A stretch of 64,000 nt of DNA from Candidatus Pantoea formicae (GTDB lineage: Bacteria > Pseudomonadota > Gammaproteobacteria > Enterobacterales > Enterobacteriaceae). The stretch lies in NCBI RefSeq assembly GCF_011752625.1, contig NZ_VWXD01000005.1:62001-126000 (forward strand), given 5' to 3'. Under the pieces are notes generated by a model that was given only the letters and a program-made list of their open reading frames with translations, ran no database searches and had not been told where the DNA came from. Below are positions 48,739 to 59,172 of the stretch, in pieces (position 1 is the first letter of the stretch; the number at the start of each line of letters is the position of its first letter). Made by a program: the position numbers and the translations under genes.

Positions 48739-49610
48739 TGGCGGAGATTTCACAGATTAATCACGCGGAGCGTCAGCCGGTGAACTGGGGGAAATGGGTG
48801 TTGATTGGCGTGGGTGCGTTGATCTCCTTCCTGTTGCTGGTGGTCCCGATGATCAGCATCTTCTGGGAAGCGCTCAGCCAAGGGATAATCGCCTCGCTCT
48901 CTAATTTGAAAGATGGCGACATGCTGCATGCCATTTGGCTGACCATCCTGGTGGCGTTGATCACCGTGCCGGTTAACCTGGTGTTTGGCACTTTACTGGC
49001 ATGGTTGGTGACGCGCTTTACTTTTCCGGGCCGCCAACTGCTGCTGACGCTGTTTGATATTCCCTTCGCCGTGTCACCTGTAGTGGCCGGTTTGATGTAT
49101 CTGTTGTTCTGGGGCGTTAACGGTCCGGCAGGCGGTTGGCTGGATGCACACAACATCCAGATTATGTTTGCCTGGCCGGGCATGGTATTAGCGACCATTT
49201 TTGTCACCTGTCCGTTTGTGGTTCGCGAACTGGTACCGGTGATGCTGAGCCAAGGTAGCAATGAAGATGAAGCCGCAGTGCTGTTAGGCGCTTCCGGCTG
49301 GCAAATGTTCCGTCGTGTGACACTGCCGAACATTCGTTGGGCGCTGCTCTATGGTGTGGTACTGACCAATGCCCGTGCGATTGGTGAATTTGGTGCGGTC
49401 TCGGTGGTATCGGGATCGATCCGCGGCGAAACCTATACCTTGCCGCTTCAGGTTGAATTACTGCATCAGGATTACAACACCGTTGGCGCCTTTACCGCTG
49501 CCGCGTTGCTGACCCTGATGGCAATTGTGACGCTGTTTCTGAAAAGCGTGGTGCAGTGGCGATTAGAGCATCAGCAGAAGCGCCAACAGGAGGAAAATCA
49601 TGAGCATTGA
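48738..49610 (+). CDS. cysW: Sulfate/thiosulfate ABC permease CysW
   Basis: 290 residues (E. coli 291), about six membrane segments with the EAA-type loop [16 protein letters not shown]. One-base overlap with cysU (TAATG) and an 11-base overlap with cysA. Pairs with CysU. Confidence 0.95.
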   Translation: MAEISQINHAERQPVNWGKWVLIGVGALISFLLLVVPMISIFWEALSQGIIASLSNLKDGDMLHAIWLTILVALITVPVNLVFGTLLAWLVTRFTFPGRQLLLTLFDIPFAVSPVVAGLMYLLFWGVNGPAGGWLDAHNIQIMFAWPGMVLATIFVTCPFVVRELVPVMLSQGSNEDEAAVLLGASGWQMFRRVTLPNIRWALLYGVVLTNARAIGEFGAVSVVSGSIRGETYTLPLQVELLHQDYNTVGAFTAAALLTLMAIVTLFLKSVVQWRLEHQQKRQQEENHEH

Positions 49611-50688
49611 GATTAAACAAATTAACAAAGCATTTGGCCGTACGCCGGTGCTCAACGATATCTCTCTGGATATTCCTACCGGCAAGATGGTCGCGCTGCT
49701 GGGGCCGTCAGGGTCAGGTAAAACCACGCTGCTGCGTATTATCGCTGGCTTAGAGCATCAGAACAGCGGGCAGATCCATTTCCATGGCAAAGATGTCAGC
49801 CGCATTCATGCGCGCGATCGCCAGGTCGGGTTTGTGTTCCAGCACTATGCGCTGTTCCGCCACATGACAGTGTTCGACAACATCGCATTCGGTTTGAGCG
49901 TGCTGCCACGCCGTGAGCGTCCTTCTGCTGCTGAAATCAAACAGCGTGTGATGCGTCTGCTGGAGATGGTGCAGCTTGCGCATCTCGCCAACCGTTTCCC
50001 AGCACAGCTTTCCGGCGGCCAGAAGCAGCGTGTGGCGCTGGCGCGTGCGCTGGCGGTGGAACCGCAAATTCTGCTGCTGGACGAGCCTTTCGGCGCGCTG
50101 GATGCACAGGTGCGTAAAGAGTTGCGCCGCTGGTTGCGCCAACTGCATGAAGAACTGCAATTCACCAGCGTGTTTGTTACGCATGACCAGGAAGAGGCGA
50201 TGGAAGTTGCTGACAGCGTGGTGGTGATGAGTCAGGGGAATATCGAACAGGTCGGTACGCCAGACGAAGTGTGGCGTGAACCTGCGACGCGCTTTGTGTT
50301 GGAATTCCTCGGTGAAGTTAATCGCTTCGACGGTGAGGTCCATGGCTCACAATTCCATGTGGGCGCACATCGCTGGCCGTTAGGCTATACGCCGGCGCAT
50401 CAGGGCGATGTCGAGCTGTTCCTACGTCCGTGGGAAGTCGATGTGTCGCGCCAGAGCAGCCTGGAAACGCCATTGCCCGTACAAGTGTTGGAAGTGAGCC
50501 CGCGCGGTCACTTCTGGCAGTTGGTGGTACAACCAAGCGGCTGGCAGGGTGACGTCTTCTCCATCGTCTATGATGGCGACCAAACCGCGCCAATTCGTGG
50601 CGAACGCTTGTTTGTCGGCCTACAGCAAGCACGACTTTACCATGGTACTGCACCGTTGCGTCCGGTTGCCTTTGCCGAGAGCGCCTGA
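49600..50688 (+). CDS. cysA: Sulfate/thiosulfate ABC ATPase CysA
   Basis: 362 residues (E. coli 365). Walker A GPSGSGKT at 35-42, signature LSGGQKQR, Walker [12 protein letters not shown], and a C-terminal TOBE-like domain after about 235. It overlaps cysW by 11 bases, with GGAGG as its ribosome-binding site inside the end of cysW. Energises sulfate import for cysteine synthesis. Confidence 0.96.
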   Translation: MSIEIKQINKAFGRTPVLNDISLDIPTGKMVALLGPSGSGKTTLLRIIAGLEHQNSGQIHFHGKDVSRIHARDRQVGFVFQHYALFRHMTVFDNIAFGLSVLPRRERPSAAEIKQRVMRLLEMVQLAHLANRFPAQLSGGQKQRVALARALAVEPQILLLDEPFGALDAQVRKELRRWLRQLHEELQFTSVFVTHDQEEAMEVADSVVVMSQGNIEQVGTPDEVWREPATRFVLEFLGEVNRFDGEVHGSQFHVGAHRWPLGYTPAHQGDVELFLRPWEVDVSRQSSLETPLPVQVLEVSPRGHFWQLVVQPSGWQGDVFSIVYDGDQTAPIRGERLFVGLQQARLYHGTAPLRPVAFAESA

Positions 50689-50705
50689 TATTTTTGATAC
50701 TCCTT

Positions 50706-50733
50706 CGGGCGGGACTTTCCCGCCCGATTTCTT
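50706..50733 (+). terminator. Hairpin between cysA and cysM
   Basis: CGGGCGGGA/TCCCGCCCG stem with a short loop, followed by ATTTCTT. It may end part of the cysPUWA transcripts before cysM. Confidence 0.6.
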
Positions 50734-50760
50734 GGCTTTTCTTCTGTCTGGAATCAAACC

Positions 50761-51642
50761 GTGACCACACTGGAAAATACCATCGGCAATACGCCGCTGA
50801 TCAGGTTGCAGCGCCTGACGCCTGATAACGGCAGTGAAATCTGGTTAAAGCTGGAAGGCAACAATCCGGCCGGTTCGGTGAAGGACCGTGCGGCTTGGTC
50901 AATGATTCATCAGGCGGAATTACGCGGTGATATCAAACCCGGTGACCAATTGATTGAAGCGACCAGCGGCAACACCGGTATTGCGCTGGCGATGATTGCG
51001 GCGATGAAAGGCTACAAACTGCGCCTGCTGATGCCAGACAACATGAGCCAGGAGCGTCAGGATGCGATGCGTGCTTACGGCGCTGAGTTGATACTGGTAA
51101 CCCGTGAGCAGGGCATGGAAGGGGCGCGTGACTTAGCGTTAGAGATGGCGGCGCGCGGTGAGGGCAGGGTGTTGGATCAGTTTAACAATCCCGACAATCC
51201 GCTGGGGCACTATCTCACCACTGGGCCAGAAATCTGGCAGCAGACGCAAGGCCGAATGACCCACTTTGTCTCCAGCATGGGGACGACGGGCACCATTACG
51301 GGTGTGGGACGTTATTTGAAAGAGTTTGCACCTACAGTGAAGGTCATCGGTTTGCAGCCGCAAGAAGGCAGCAGCATTCCGGGTATCCGCCGTTGGCCAG
51401 AAGCTTATCTCCCAGGCATTTTCCGTCCTGAGTTAGTGGATGACGTAATTGATATGGCGCAGCTGGAAGCGGAAGAGACGATGCGTGCATTAGCACAACG
51501 CGAGGGTATTTTCTGCGGCGTGAGTTCGGGCGGTGCGGTCGCGGGCGCACTACGGGTCGCGGCGGCGCATCCGGGCAGCGTTGTGGTGGCCATTGTCTGC
51601 GATCGGGGTGACCGTTACCTCTCCACTGGCGTGTTCCACTGA
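50761..51642 (+). CDS. cysM: O-acetylserine sulfhydrylase B, CysM
   Basis: 293 residues from GTG 50761, as the E. coli gene also starts with GTG. PLP-lysine K41 is in NPAGSVKDRA, with the phosphate loop TSGNTGIAL and SSGGAVAGA. It makes cysteine from O-acetylserine with sulfide, or S-sulfocysteine with thiosulfate. The C-terminus is about ten residues shorter than E. coli CysM; the missing tail is outside the catalytic core. Confidence 0.95.
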   Translation: MTTLENTIGNTPLIRLQRLTPDNGSEIWLKLEGNNPAGSVKDRAAWSMIHQAELRGDIKPGDQLIEATSGNTGIALAMIAAMKGYKLRLLMPDNMSQERQDAMRAYGAELILVTREQGMEGARDLALEMAARGEGRVLDQFNNPDNPLGHYLTTGPEIWQQTQGRMTHFVSSMGTTGTITGVGRYLKEFAPTVKVIGLQPQEGSSIPGIRRWPEAYLPGIFRPELVDDVIDMAQLEAEETMRALAQREGIFCGVSSGGAVAGALRVAAAHPGSVVVAIVCDRGDRYLSTGVFH

Positions 51643-51820
51643 TTTCACATTTCCCGCATTTTATCTGGCCTGAGCGTACTCTAGTAGTGCGACCGGGCCA
51701 TTTTTGTCTATAGTCTCCCTAATTATCCTCTGGTGTTGGTTCTGTAAGGATCGAGTAAAATCGGCTGCGCTCGCTGCCAACTCAGGCCAAAATAGCGGCA
51801 ATTTTGTACGAGAGAAAAAG

Positions 51821-52501
51821 ATGAAAATTCTGCTTGTTGATGACGATGTAGAACTTGGCACCATGCTGAGCCAGTACCTGATTGCGGAAGGCTTTGAAAC
51901 GCAACTGGTTTTAACCGGAACCGCCGGTATAGAAGGCGCGTTGTCGGGTAATTACACCGCGATGATTCTCGATATCATGCTGCCCGATATGAGCGGCATC
52001 GATGTGTTGCGTCAGGTGCGTCAGAACAGCCGTTTGCCGGTGATTATGTTGACCGCCAAAGGCGACAACATCGATCGCGTCATCGGTCTGGAGATGGGCG
52101 CCGATGACTACGTACCGAAGCCATGCTATCCACGTGAGCTGGTGGCGCGTTTGCGTGCTGTGTTGCGCCGCTTTGAAGATCAAGCGCCAGTGCCAGACAA
52201 GAAAGAAGTGCTGCGCTGGGGGGAGCTCTGCTTGAATCCCGCCACCCGTATTACGGAATGGCAGGGCAAAGCTTTCGACCTGACGGCATCAGAGTTCAAT
52301 CTGCTGGATCTGCTGTTGCGTGCACCGGATCGCGTTGTATCAAAAGACGAGCTGTCAGAGAAAGGGCTGGGTCGCCCACGCGAAGCTTATGATCGCAGCG
52401 TGGATGTGCATATCAGCAATATCCGTCAAAAGCTGGCGGCACTGACCGCTGATAGCATCAACATTGAGACGGTGCGCAGTATTGGTTATCGCATTCGATG
52501 A
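51821..52501 (+). CDS. Two-component response regulator, OmpR/CpxR-like
   Basis: 226 residues: receiver domain with acidic pocket D7-D9, phospho-acceptor D51 (ILDIMLPDMSG) and K100, then an OmpR-type winged helix (about 130-226). It is nearest by eye to CpxR (ADDYVPKP, RELVARLRAVLRR, DVHISNIRQKL), yet clearly diverged from true CpxR. Start is ATG 51821 (MKILLVDDD) with GAGA-rich leader; the frame continues upstream without homology. The stop overlaps the kinase start by ATGA. Lies between cysM and crr, where K-12 has pdxK. Target genes unknown. Confidence 0.9.
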   Translation: MKILLVDDDVELGTMLSQYLIAEGFETQLVLTGTAGIEGALSGNYTAMILDIMLPDMSGIDVLRQVRQNSRLPVIMLTAKGDNIDRVIGLEMGADDYVPKPCYPRELVARLRAVLRRFEDQAPVPDKKEVLRWGELCLNPATRITEWQGKAFDLTASEFNLLDLLLRAPDRVVSKDELSEKGLGRPREAYDRSVDVHISNIRQKLAALTADSINIETVRSIGYRIR

Positions 52502-53859
52502 AACACAGCTACCGCGGGCGCATGTTCTGGAAGATCTTGCTGGGCTTCTGGATTGTTTTTGTCATCATTAGCCAGATGTTGTGGCTGGGGTTTACGCTTT
52601 CCGGAAACCGACATGAGCCGCCAGAGATTGTGGCTATCCGCCGTATTGTGAATCTACAGATGGCCTCTGCTGTCTCGGTGCTAGAGCGCGGCGGACCGAG
52701 CTCACTGGATGACATGATGGCCGACTGGGAACCCAACGACCGCCAGTTCTTCTCGGTGATTCAGCATAATAAACCCGCAGCTACGCCAAGTAATGCGCCA
52801 CCCGAAACCTTCAATGAACCTTTTCACGGCCCCTTCCCGGATATCATTGTACGTTGGGTGAAAGGGCAGGATGGTAAAGAGTACGAGCTGCGTTACGATG
52901 TTAAAGGACTGCGAGAAGACAGCTCAATGGGCGGTGGCGGTCCGCGCCGTATCCTGAATATCCCGGAGCCGATGTTTACTTTTGCGGGCGCGCTGGGTCT
53001 CCTGTTCAGCCTTCTGCTAGCCTGGAACCTGACTCGGCCGATGCGGCAGCTGCGTGAAGGCTTTGCGCGCGTCTCCAGTGGTGATTTGTCAGTGCGGCTA
53101 TATCCTGTGATGCGCAAGCGTCACGATGAGCTTTCCATTGTGGCGCAGGACTTTGATGCCATGGTGGAGCGTCTTGATACGTTGGTGAAAGCGCGTGAGG
53201 AGTTGCTGCACGACATCTCCCATGAATTACGTTCACCGCTGGCGCGTTTGCAACTGGCAACCGGTTTGGCACGGCAGACACCGGAGTCCGTTGAGTCTTC
53301 CCTGAATCGCATTGACGAAGAAGCCCGCCGCCTCGATAAGATGATCGGTGAACTGTTGACGCTGTCACGCGCTGAACATGAGAGCATGCCGGGTGAGCAG
53401 TATTTTGACCTTACCGGTTTGCTGCATGCAGTGGTGACGGATGTGCGCTATGAAGCGCAGATTCCCGGCGTAAAGGTGGATTTCAATGTGGATGAGAATG
53501 CGGATTATACCGTGCACGGTAATGCTGAGCTGATACGTCGTGGCGTGGAAAACGTACTGCGCAACGCGCTGCGCTTCTCACATCAGGGGCAGCATATCAG
53601 CGTGCGCTTACAGGCGGAAAATCAGTGGCTGGCGATTCGCGTACGCGATCAGGGGCCAGGCGTTGATGATGAGAAGCTGTCCAGCATCTTTGATCCTTTT
53701 GTCCGCGTAAATTCGCCCATGATGGGCAAAGGTTACGGTTTGGGGCTCTCTATCGTGCGTAAGGTGATTCTGGCGCACCATGGTGAAGTCCAGGCGGTAA
53801 ATCGCCCGGAAGGTGGGCTGGAGCTGACGTTAAGGCTACCGCGCTGGAAGCAGGACTGA
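52498..53859 (+). CDS. Sensor histidine kinase, CpxA-like
   Basis: 453 residues. Membrane segment 1 about 12-32, a periplasmic region of about 125 residues with a proline-rich, His-containing stretch (near 92-118), membrane segment 2 about 160-178, HAMP 179-231, HisKA with phospho-His H242 (HDISHELRSPLARL), and an ATPase domain with NALRFS, DQGPGV and GLGLSIV. It should autophosphorylate in response to an envelope signal and phosphorylate the regulator encoded just upstream (4-base overlap). The periplasmic region does not look like CpxA's, so the signal is probably different. Confidence 0.9.
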   Translation: MKHSYRGRMFWKILLGFWIVFVIISQMLWLGFTLSGNRHEPPEIVAIRRIVNLQMASAVSVLERGGPSSLDDMMADWEPNDRQFFSVIQHNKPAATPSNAPPETFNEPFHGPFPDIIVRWVKGQDGKEYELRYDVKGLREDSSMGGGGPRRILNIPEPMFTFAGALGLLFSLLLAWNLTRPMRQLREGFARVSSGDLSVRLYPVMRKRHDELSIVAQDFDAMVERLDTLVKAREELLHDISHELRSPLARLQLATGLARQTPESVESSLNRIDEEARRLDKMIGELLTLSRAEHESMPGEQYFDLTGLLHAVVTDVRYEAQIPGVKVDFNVDENADYTVHGNAELIRRGVENVLRNALRFSHQGQHISVRLQAENQWLAIRVRDQGPGVDDEKLSSIFDPFVRVNSPMMGKGYGLGLSIVRKVILAHHGEVQAVNRPEGGLELTLRLPRWKQD

Positions 53860-54022
53860 AGGTTTAAAGCGCCTGCAATCTAAACCGCAGCTTTGAATTC
53901 TTAATCGAGCGATCCATTCGGCAAAGGCAAGCGCATAATATACAGCGACTTACGCGACAAAAACGATTGCACTTTTCGAGCCATCTCGCACAGTGAAACA
54001 GCACGCACTATGTTGAGCAGGG

Positions 54023-54127
54023 CAGGACGGACCGGGCAGAGGAGCAAAGCGGCCCTCGCCATGGATGACGAGGGTAGAGGCCCTGGGATGGTTTATGCCG
54101 TCTTTGCGATCTGCCCGGTCCGTCCTG
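54023..54127. repeat. 105-bp structured inverted-repeat element between the kinase gene and crr
   Basis: Perfect 18-base arms CAGGACGGACCGGGCAGA (54023-54040) and its complement (54110-54127) enclose GCAAAG/CTTTGC (54044-54049, 54102-54107), CGG/CCG and a hairpin CCCTCG/CGAGGG (54053-54058, 54069-54074). No protein-coding potential. Likely a dispersed hairpin repeat; a small RNA is possible. Confidence 0.75.
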
Positions 54128-54173
54128 ACCGAGAGCACTGAACTCGACTCCTCCGCACCCTGCAGGCACAAAC

Positions 54174-54203
54174 AAAAACGGCACCCAAATGGGTGCCGTT
54201 TTT
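54174..54203 (-). terminator. Terminator after crr (bidirectional)
   Basis: AAAACGGCACCCA/TGGGTGCCGTTTT perfect stem, with T-run on both strands. It ends ptsHI-crr and could also stop readthrough from the kinase gene. Confidence 0.92.
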
Positions 54204-54220
54204 AATGATGCAAGCGCTGC

Positions 54221-54724
54221 TTACTTCTTGATGCGGATAACCGGGGTTTCACCCACAGTCACCTGACCGGAGAGTTTGATCAGGTCTTTGATTTCGTCCA
54301 TGTTCGAAATCACAACCGGCGTCAGCGTAGATTTTGCTTTCTCTTCCAGCAGTGGCAGATCAAACTCGATCACCACATCGCCTTTTTTCACTTTCTGGCC
54401 TTCTTCAGCAATACGTTTGAAGCCTTCACCTTTCAGTTCAACCGTATCAATACCGAAGTGGACAAACAGCTCGATGCCATTGTCAGACTCGATGGAAAAA
54501 GCGTGGTTGGTTTCGAAAATCTTACCGATAGTACCGTCAACCGGTGCAACCATTTTGTTGCCAGTCGGTTTGATAGCGATACCGTCACCCACGATTTTCT
54601 CAGCAAAAACCACATCAGGTACGTCTTCGATATTTACGATTTCGCCTGACAGAGGCGCAACGATATCAATTGTCCCTGACGCGCTCTCTGATTTTTCGCC
54701 AAAAAGTTTAGAAAACAAACCCAT
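54221..54724 (-). CDS. crr: PTS glucose-specific enzyme IIA (Crr)
   Basis: 167 residues (E. coli 169). Active-site histidines H74 and H89 (VHFGID; H89 takes the phosphoryl group). It passes phosphate from HPr to the glucose permease, and in E. coli its phosphorylation state governs adenylate cyclase and inducer exclusion. Third gene of ptsH-ptsI-crr, 43 bases after ptsI. Confidence 0.98.
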   Translation of the reverse strand: MGLFSKLFGEKSESASGTIDIVAPLSGEIVNIEDVPDVVFAEKIVGDGIAIKPTGNKMVAPVDGTIGKIFETNHAFSIESDNGIELFVHFGIDTVELKGEGFKRIAEEGQKVKKGDVVIEFDLPLLEEKAKSTLTPVVISNMDEIKDLIKLSGQVTVGETPVIRIKK

Positions 54725-54766
54725 GATCTTCTCCTAAGCAGTAATTTGGGGCCAGCATCTCGTGGA

Positions 54767-56494
54767 TCAGCAGAGCGTTTTTTCTTTGATGAACTTGTTG
54801 ACCAGGTTCATCAAATCTTCCGCTGTGGGTTGAGCCAGAGCCTGCTCCGCCAATGCCTTCGCATCTTCGAAATTAGTATTACGAATAATCTTCTTGATGC
54901 TTGGGATTGAAATGGCACTCATGCTGAATTCGTCCAGCCCCATTCCCAGTAACAGTAGTGTAGCACGTTCATCACCAGCCAGCTCACCACACATGCCGGT
55001 CCATTTCCCTTCGGCATGTGATGCGTCGATCACTTGCTTGATGAGGCCCAAAACAGATGGCGTCATTGGGTTATAGAGGTGTGAAATCAAATCATTACCA
55101 CGATCGACCGCCAGAGTATACTGCGTCAGGTCATTTGTCCCAATACTAAAGAAGTCGACTTCTTTCGCCAGATGGCGCGCAATCACCGCTGAAGCCGGTG
55201 TTTCCACCATAATGCCCACTTCAATGGTTTCATCAAAGGCTTTACCTTCTTCGCGCAGCTGGGTTTTCAGCAGCTCCAGCTCGGCTTTCAGCGCACGCAC
55301 TTCTTCCACGGAAATGATCATCGGGAACATGATGCGCAATTTGCCGAAGGAAGAGGCACGCAGGATAGCGCGCAGCTGGGCATGCAGAATTTCTTTGCGG
55401 TCCATGGCGATACGAATTGCACGCCAGCCGAGGAACGGGTTGTCCTCTTTCGGCAGATTCATGTACGGCAGGTCTTTGTCGCCGCCGATGTCCATGGTTC
55501 GCACGATAACAGCCTGAGAACCCATCGCTTCTGCGACGGCTTTATAGGCCTGGAATTGCTCTTCTTCGGTTGGCAGTGAGTCGCGGTCCATGAACAGGAA
55601 CTCGGTGCGATACAGGCCAACGCCTTCTGCACCGTTGCGCTCTGCACCGGCGACATCACGCACGGTACCGATGTTGGCGCACACTTCAACCTGATGACCG
55701 TCCAGCGTGATGGCAGGCAAATCTTTCAGTTTCGCCAGTTCGTGTTTTTCAGACAGGTATTGCGTCTGAATCGCTTTCAGTTCTTCTTGTTCAGCATCGG
55801 AAGGATTGACGTAAATCTTGTTGTTTACGCCATCAAGGATCAGGAAATCACCGTTTTTAATTTGCGTGGTGACGTTGCCGGTCCCGACAATCGCTGGGAT
55901 CTCAAGAGAACGCGCCATGATGGACGTATGTGAAGTACGACCACCGATATCGGTAATAAAGCCCAGCACCTTCTTCAGGTTCAGCTGTGCAGTTTCTGAA
56001 GGCGTTAAGTCTTTTGCCACCAGAATAGATTCTTCTGCGATAGCACCCAAGTCGACAATATGCAGACCGAGGATGTTTTGCAGCAGACGTTTGCCGATGT
56101 CACGTACGTCAGCCGCACGCTCTTTCAGGTATTCGTCGTCGAGTTCTTCCAACGCCTTGGCCTGGCCATCAATGACAGAGTACGCTGCAGCGTCAGCCGT
56201 TGCGTGATCTTTCTTAATCAGGTCGATGATTTCCTGCTCAAGCTCTTCGTCTTCGAGCAGCATGATGTGACCTTCAAAGATCGCCGCTTTCTCTTCACCG
56301 AGGGTTTCACCGGCTTTGACACGGATGGCTTCAAGCTGTACTGCCGCTTTGCCACGTCCATCAAGGAAGCGTTGAACTTCTTGCTCAACCTGATCGTCAG
56401 TAATTTTTTTACGGCTGATGACGATCTCATCTTCCTTCAGCAGAAGTGCTTTGCCGAAAGCGATACCCGGTGATGCTAAAATGCCTGAAATCAT
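54767..56494 (-). CDS. ptsI: PTS enzyme I (PtsI)
   Basis: 575 residues, the same as E. coli. Phosphohistidine H189 in [11 protein letters not shown], and the C-terminal PEP-binding barrel with [19 protein letters not shown] and MCGELAGD. It starts the phosphotransfer chain from phosphoenolpyruvate to HPr. ATG 56494. The gap to ptsH, 159 bases, is wider than in E. coli and contains a hairpin. Confidence 0.98.
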   Translation of the reverse strand: MISGILASPGIAFGKALLLKEDEIVISRKKITDDQVEQEVQRFLDGRGKAAVQLEAIRVKAGETLGEEKAAIFEGHIMLLEDEELEQEIIDLIKKDHATADAAAYSVIDGQAKALEELDDEYLKERAADVRDIGKRLLQNILGLHIVDLGAIAEESILVAKDLTPSETAQLNLKKVLGFITDIGGRTSHTSIMARSLEIPAIVGTGNVTTQIKNGDFLILDGVNNKIYVNPSDAEQEELKAIQTQYLSEKHELAKLKDLPAITLDGHQVEVCANIGTVRDVAGAERNGAEGVGLYRTEFLFMDRDSLPTEEEQFQAYKAVAEAMGSQAVIVRTMDIGGDKDLPYMNLPKEDNPFLGWRAIRIAMDRKEILHAQLRAILRASSFGKLRIMFPMIISVEEVRALKAELELLKTQLREEGKAFDETIEVGIMVETPASAVIARHLAKEVDFFSIGTNDLTQYTLAVDRGNDLISHLYNPMTPSVLGLIKQVIDASHAEGKWTGMCGELAGDERATLLLLGMGLDEFSMSAISIPSIKKIIRNTNFEDAKALAEQALAQPTAEDLMNLVNKFIKEKTLC

Positions 56495-56574
56495 AACCCT
56501 ACCTTTTAATCACGATGGCTCATTGACCCAATGCGTTGCCACTGTCGCGGAACAGTACTCTAAGGAAGCAAGAA

Positions 56575-56593
56575 CGCGGACAGGTTGTCCGCG
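56575..56593 (-). promoter_or_regulatory. Stem-loop in the ptsH-ptsI intergenic region
   Basis: Perfect 8-bp arms (CGCGGACA/TGTCCGCG) with a 3-base loop. On the minus strand it is followed by TTCTTG. It could attenuate or stabilise the ptsH transcript, which in E. coli is more abundant than ptsI. Confidence 0.55.
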
Positions 56594-56653
56594 ATCAAGA
56601 TATTTGCACTCAATGGGGCAAAGGAGTCGGTTTAGTTGCTTGCCTGAGCGGAA

Positions 56654-56911
56654 TTACTCCAGCTCAGCCATCAGTTTCACCAGGTGCTCAACCGCTTGCT
56701 GCTCATCTTCACCTTCAGCAGACAGCGTAACAACCGTACCCTGAGTCAGACCCAGAGTCTGCAGTTTGAACAGGCTTTTCGCGCTGGCAGATTTGCCATT
56801 GGAGGTCACAGTGATTTCTGACTGGAAAGCCTTAGCTTCTTTAACAAACTGAGCTGCAGGACGGGTATGAAGGCCGTTAGGTGCGGTAATGGTAACTTCT
56901 TGCTGGAACAT
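56654..56911 (-). CDS. ptsH: PTS phosphocarrier protein HPr
   Basis: 85 residues. Phospho-acceptor H15 in GLHTRPAA and S46 in [13 protein letters not shown]. It carries phosphate from enzyme I to all sugar-specific IIA proteins. Preceded by GGGGAAATAG, the same leader as in E. coli. Confidence 0.98.
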   Translation of the reverse strand: MFQQEVTITAPNGLHTRPAAQFVKEAKAFQSEITVTSNGKSASAKSLFKLQTLGLTQGTVVTLSAEGEDEQQAVEHLVKLMAELE

Positions 56912-57298
56912 TCTATTTCCCCAACTTTATCAGGTTTGGTGTTATGGATCTAAAGTCTAGCCTGGAGCCGACACTTTAGCCTATGAAGGTGCGCGGGTAT
57001 GGCATTAAGCTGACCAAAAAAATGCGCTTAAAAATGTGCGTCTTTCGGTGGCAGATCAAAAACTGCGCGAATTCGTCACCCTGCTAAGTATGCCGCGAAT
57101 CGCCGTTTCGCCAAATCAGTAAATCAATTCACCTTGATCCACTTCAAAGGCTGATTAATTTCAAGCACCGAAATAATTGTGAGCTTAAATACCAGAGCCG
57201 CGTCATTGAAATCAATCTGCCTGGTGGTAAAAGTGAGATCTACGCCACAAAAAAGCACCCATTCGGGTGCTTTTTTCATCGTTTTAAGAATTTGACGT
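56912..57298 (-). promoter_or_regulatory. ptsH upstream region with the cysK terminator
   Basis: 387 bases without a gene. The 60 bases before ptsH (GGCTAGACTTTAG … GTTGGGGAAATAG on the minus strand) closely follow the E. coli ptsH leader and should contain the main promoter. Further upstream, near 57177-57200, a TGTGA-like half-site with poor partner might be the CRP site of the distal promoter (weak). The right part holds the cysK terminator. Confidence 0.5.
57249..57277 (-). terminator. Terminator after cysK
   Basis: AAAAAGCACCC/GGGTGCTTTTT perfect stem with loop ATTC; T-run on both strands. Lies 22 bases after the cysK stop. Confidence 0.92.
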
Positions 57299-58270
57299 TT
57301 ACTGTTGCAGCTCTTTTTCGGTGAACAGATCGGCAAACAACGCGGTGCTGAGATAACGCTCTCCCGAAGAGGGCAGAATGACCACGATGTTCTTGTTAGC
57401 GAAGGCTTCATCTTCTTGCAGCTTCAGCGCTGCCGCAACCGCTGCACCTGAGGAGATACCGGCGAGAATGCCTTCTTCTTCCATCAATTGACGCGCAGTG
57501 CTGATGGCTTCTTCGTTGGTGATAGCCACCACGCGATCGACCAGTTTCAAATCAAGGTTGCCCGGAATGAAGCCGGCACCAATACCCTGGATTTTATGCG
57601 GGCCTGGTTTGATCTCTTCACCAGCGATAGCCTGAGCGATGACCGGGGAGTCAGTCGGCTCGACTGCCACCGTAATCAGCTCTTTCTTGCCCTTGGTGTT
57701 CTTAATGTAGCGGCTCACACCGGTCAGGGTACCGCCGGTGCCCACGCCCGCGATAAATACGTCCACTTCACCGTCGGTATCTTCCCAGATCTCTGGACCC
57801 GTGGTTTTTTCGTGGATTTCTGGGTTAGCGGGGTTACTGAACTGCTGGAGCAACACAAATTTGTCAGGATCGCTGGCCACAATTTCTTCAGCTTTAGCGA
57901 TGGCACCTTTCATACCTTTAGCGCCTTCGGTCAGCACCAGATTAGCACCAAGCGCTTTCAACAACTTACGGCGCTCAACTGACATAGTCTCGGGCATGGT
58001 CAGCGTCAGTTTATAACCGCGCGCCGCAGCCACATAGGCCAGTGCAATACCGGTGTTACCGCTGGTTGGCTCTACCAGTTCAACACCAGGCTTAAGAATG
58101 CCGCGTTTTTCCGCGTCCCAAATCATATTGGCACCGATACGGCATTTCACGCTGAAGCTCGGGTTACGCGATTCGACCTTCGCCAGGATGCGTCCATTAC
58201 CGATGCGGTTCAGTCGAACCAGCGGCGTATGACCAATTGTCAGAGAGTTGTCTTCATAGATCTTACTCAT
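57299..58270 (-). CDS. cysK: O-acetylserine sulfhydrylase A, CysK
   Basis: 323 residues, the same as E. coli. PLP-lysine K42 ([10 protein letters not shown]), phosphate loop [10 protein letters not shown], and [10 protein letters not shown] near the end. It makes cysteine from O-acetylserine and sulfide, and binds CysE in the synthase complex. cysZ lies 143 bases upstream on the same strand. Confidence 0.97.
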   Translation of the reverse strand: MSKIYEDNSLTIGHTPLVRLNRIGNGRILAKVESRNPSFSVKCRIGANMIWDAEKRGILKPGVELVEPTSGNTGIALAYVAAARGYKLTLTMPETMSVERRKLLKALGANLVLTEGAKGMKGAIAKAEEIVASDPDKFVLLQQFSNPANPEIHEKTTGPEIWEDTDGEVDVFIAGVGTGGTLTGVSRYIKNTKGKKELITVAVEPTDSPVIAQAIAGEEIKPGPHKIQGIGAGFIPGNLDLKLVDRVVAITNEEAISTARQLMEEEGILAGISSGAAVAAALKLQEDEAFANKNIVVILPSSGERYLSTALFADLFTEKELQQ

Positions 58271-58413
58271 AGCCCGTCCTTAACTGTATGAAATATTGGG
58301 AACCCTCAGAGCATACCTGTTCTTCTCGCCTGCGGAAGGAAAGAAATCGTATATCTATATAGCCCACAACCATAAGCCTTAAGCAAAAATGCATAAGGCA
58401 TTTTTAAGCATAA

Positions 58414-59172
58414 TTAATGACGCGCGTGCTGCGTGCGATAGCGATCAACCCACATTGCGGTTGCCCCGCAAACGGCCACCGGCATGATGGCGAGATTCAG
58501 AATCGGAATCATAGTGAAGAGGCTCACCATGGCGCCAAACTGCATATTGGCCGTTTTGTGCTGGCGCAGAGCATTGCGCATCTGGTGAAAACTCACTTTG
58601 TGGTTATCAAACGGATAGTCGCAATATTGAATCGACAGCATCCAGGCACTAAACAGGAACCATAATACCGGTGCCACGGTTTGTCCAAATCCAGGAACAA
58701 AATAGAGCAATAGCAAACCTATCGCGCGGGGTAAATAGTAGCCGAGCTTCTGTAATTCTCGCTTCATGATACGTGGAATATCTTTGAACATCGCCACCCA
58801 GCCGCTGTCGGGGAGGGGTTTTCCGGTGAGCCTGCCTTCCAGTTGTTCCGCCAGCAAGCCGCAGAACGGCGCAGCAATCCAGTTAGCCACGGTCGAGAAG
58901 AAATAACTAAACACCAGCACGATGGATATCACCGAAAGCGGCCATAGCAGATAGCTCAACCATTGAAGCCAGTCAGGTATGTGCGACATGAGGTCAGGGA
59001 TCCATTGACCAAGACGTTTGAAAAGCCAGATAAACGCCCCGCCCAACAACAGGATGTTGACCAGCAGCGGAACAATGACGTAGCGGCGAATACCGGGCAG
59101 ACGCACCAGTCTCCAGCCTTCGGCAAAGTAATGAAGACCATTCAATGTTGGGGCCGAATTCTCAGCAGGCAT
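58414..59172 (-). CDS. cysZ: Sulfate transporter CysZ
   Basis: 252 residues (E. coli 253) with four main hydrophobic segments in the EI24/CysZ family. It carries sulfate across the inner membrane for cysteine synthesis. Ribosome-binding site GGAGA eleven bases before ATG 59172. Divergent from zipA. Confidence 0.94.
   Translation of the reverse strand: MPAENSAPTLNGLHYFAEGWRLVRLPGIRRYVIVPLLVNILLLGGAFIWLFKRLGQWIPDLMSHIPDWLQWLSYLLWPLSVISIVLVFSYFFSTVANWIAAPFCGLLAEQLEGRLTGKPLPDSGWVAMFKDIPRIMKRELQKLGYYLPRAIGLLLLYFVPGFGQTVAPVLWFLFSAWMLSIQYCDYPFDNHKVSFHQMRNALRQHKTANMQFGAMVSLFTMIPILNLAIMPVAVCGATAMWVDRYRTQHARH

Larger units (their letters stand above)
53860..54220. other. Convergent intergenic region between the kinase gene and crr
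   Basis: 361 bases holding the 105-bp inverted-repeat element and the crr terminator. No ORF with support; pdxK, found here in E. coli, is missing. Confidence 0.6.

Noticed and set aside
53950..54171. 73-codon minus-strand ORF beside crr
   Set aside because: It spans the 105-bp inverted-repeat element, so its codons are dictated by the palindrome; no ribosome-binding site or family match.
57124..57411. 95-codon minus-strand reading frame overlapping the cysK 3' end
   Set aside because: It runs through the cysK coding sequence in another frame and through the cysK terminator, has no ribosome-binding site and resembles nothing.
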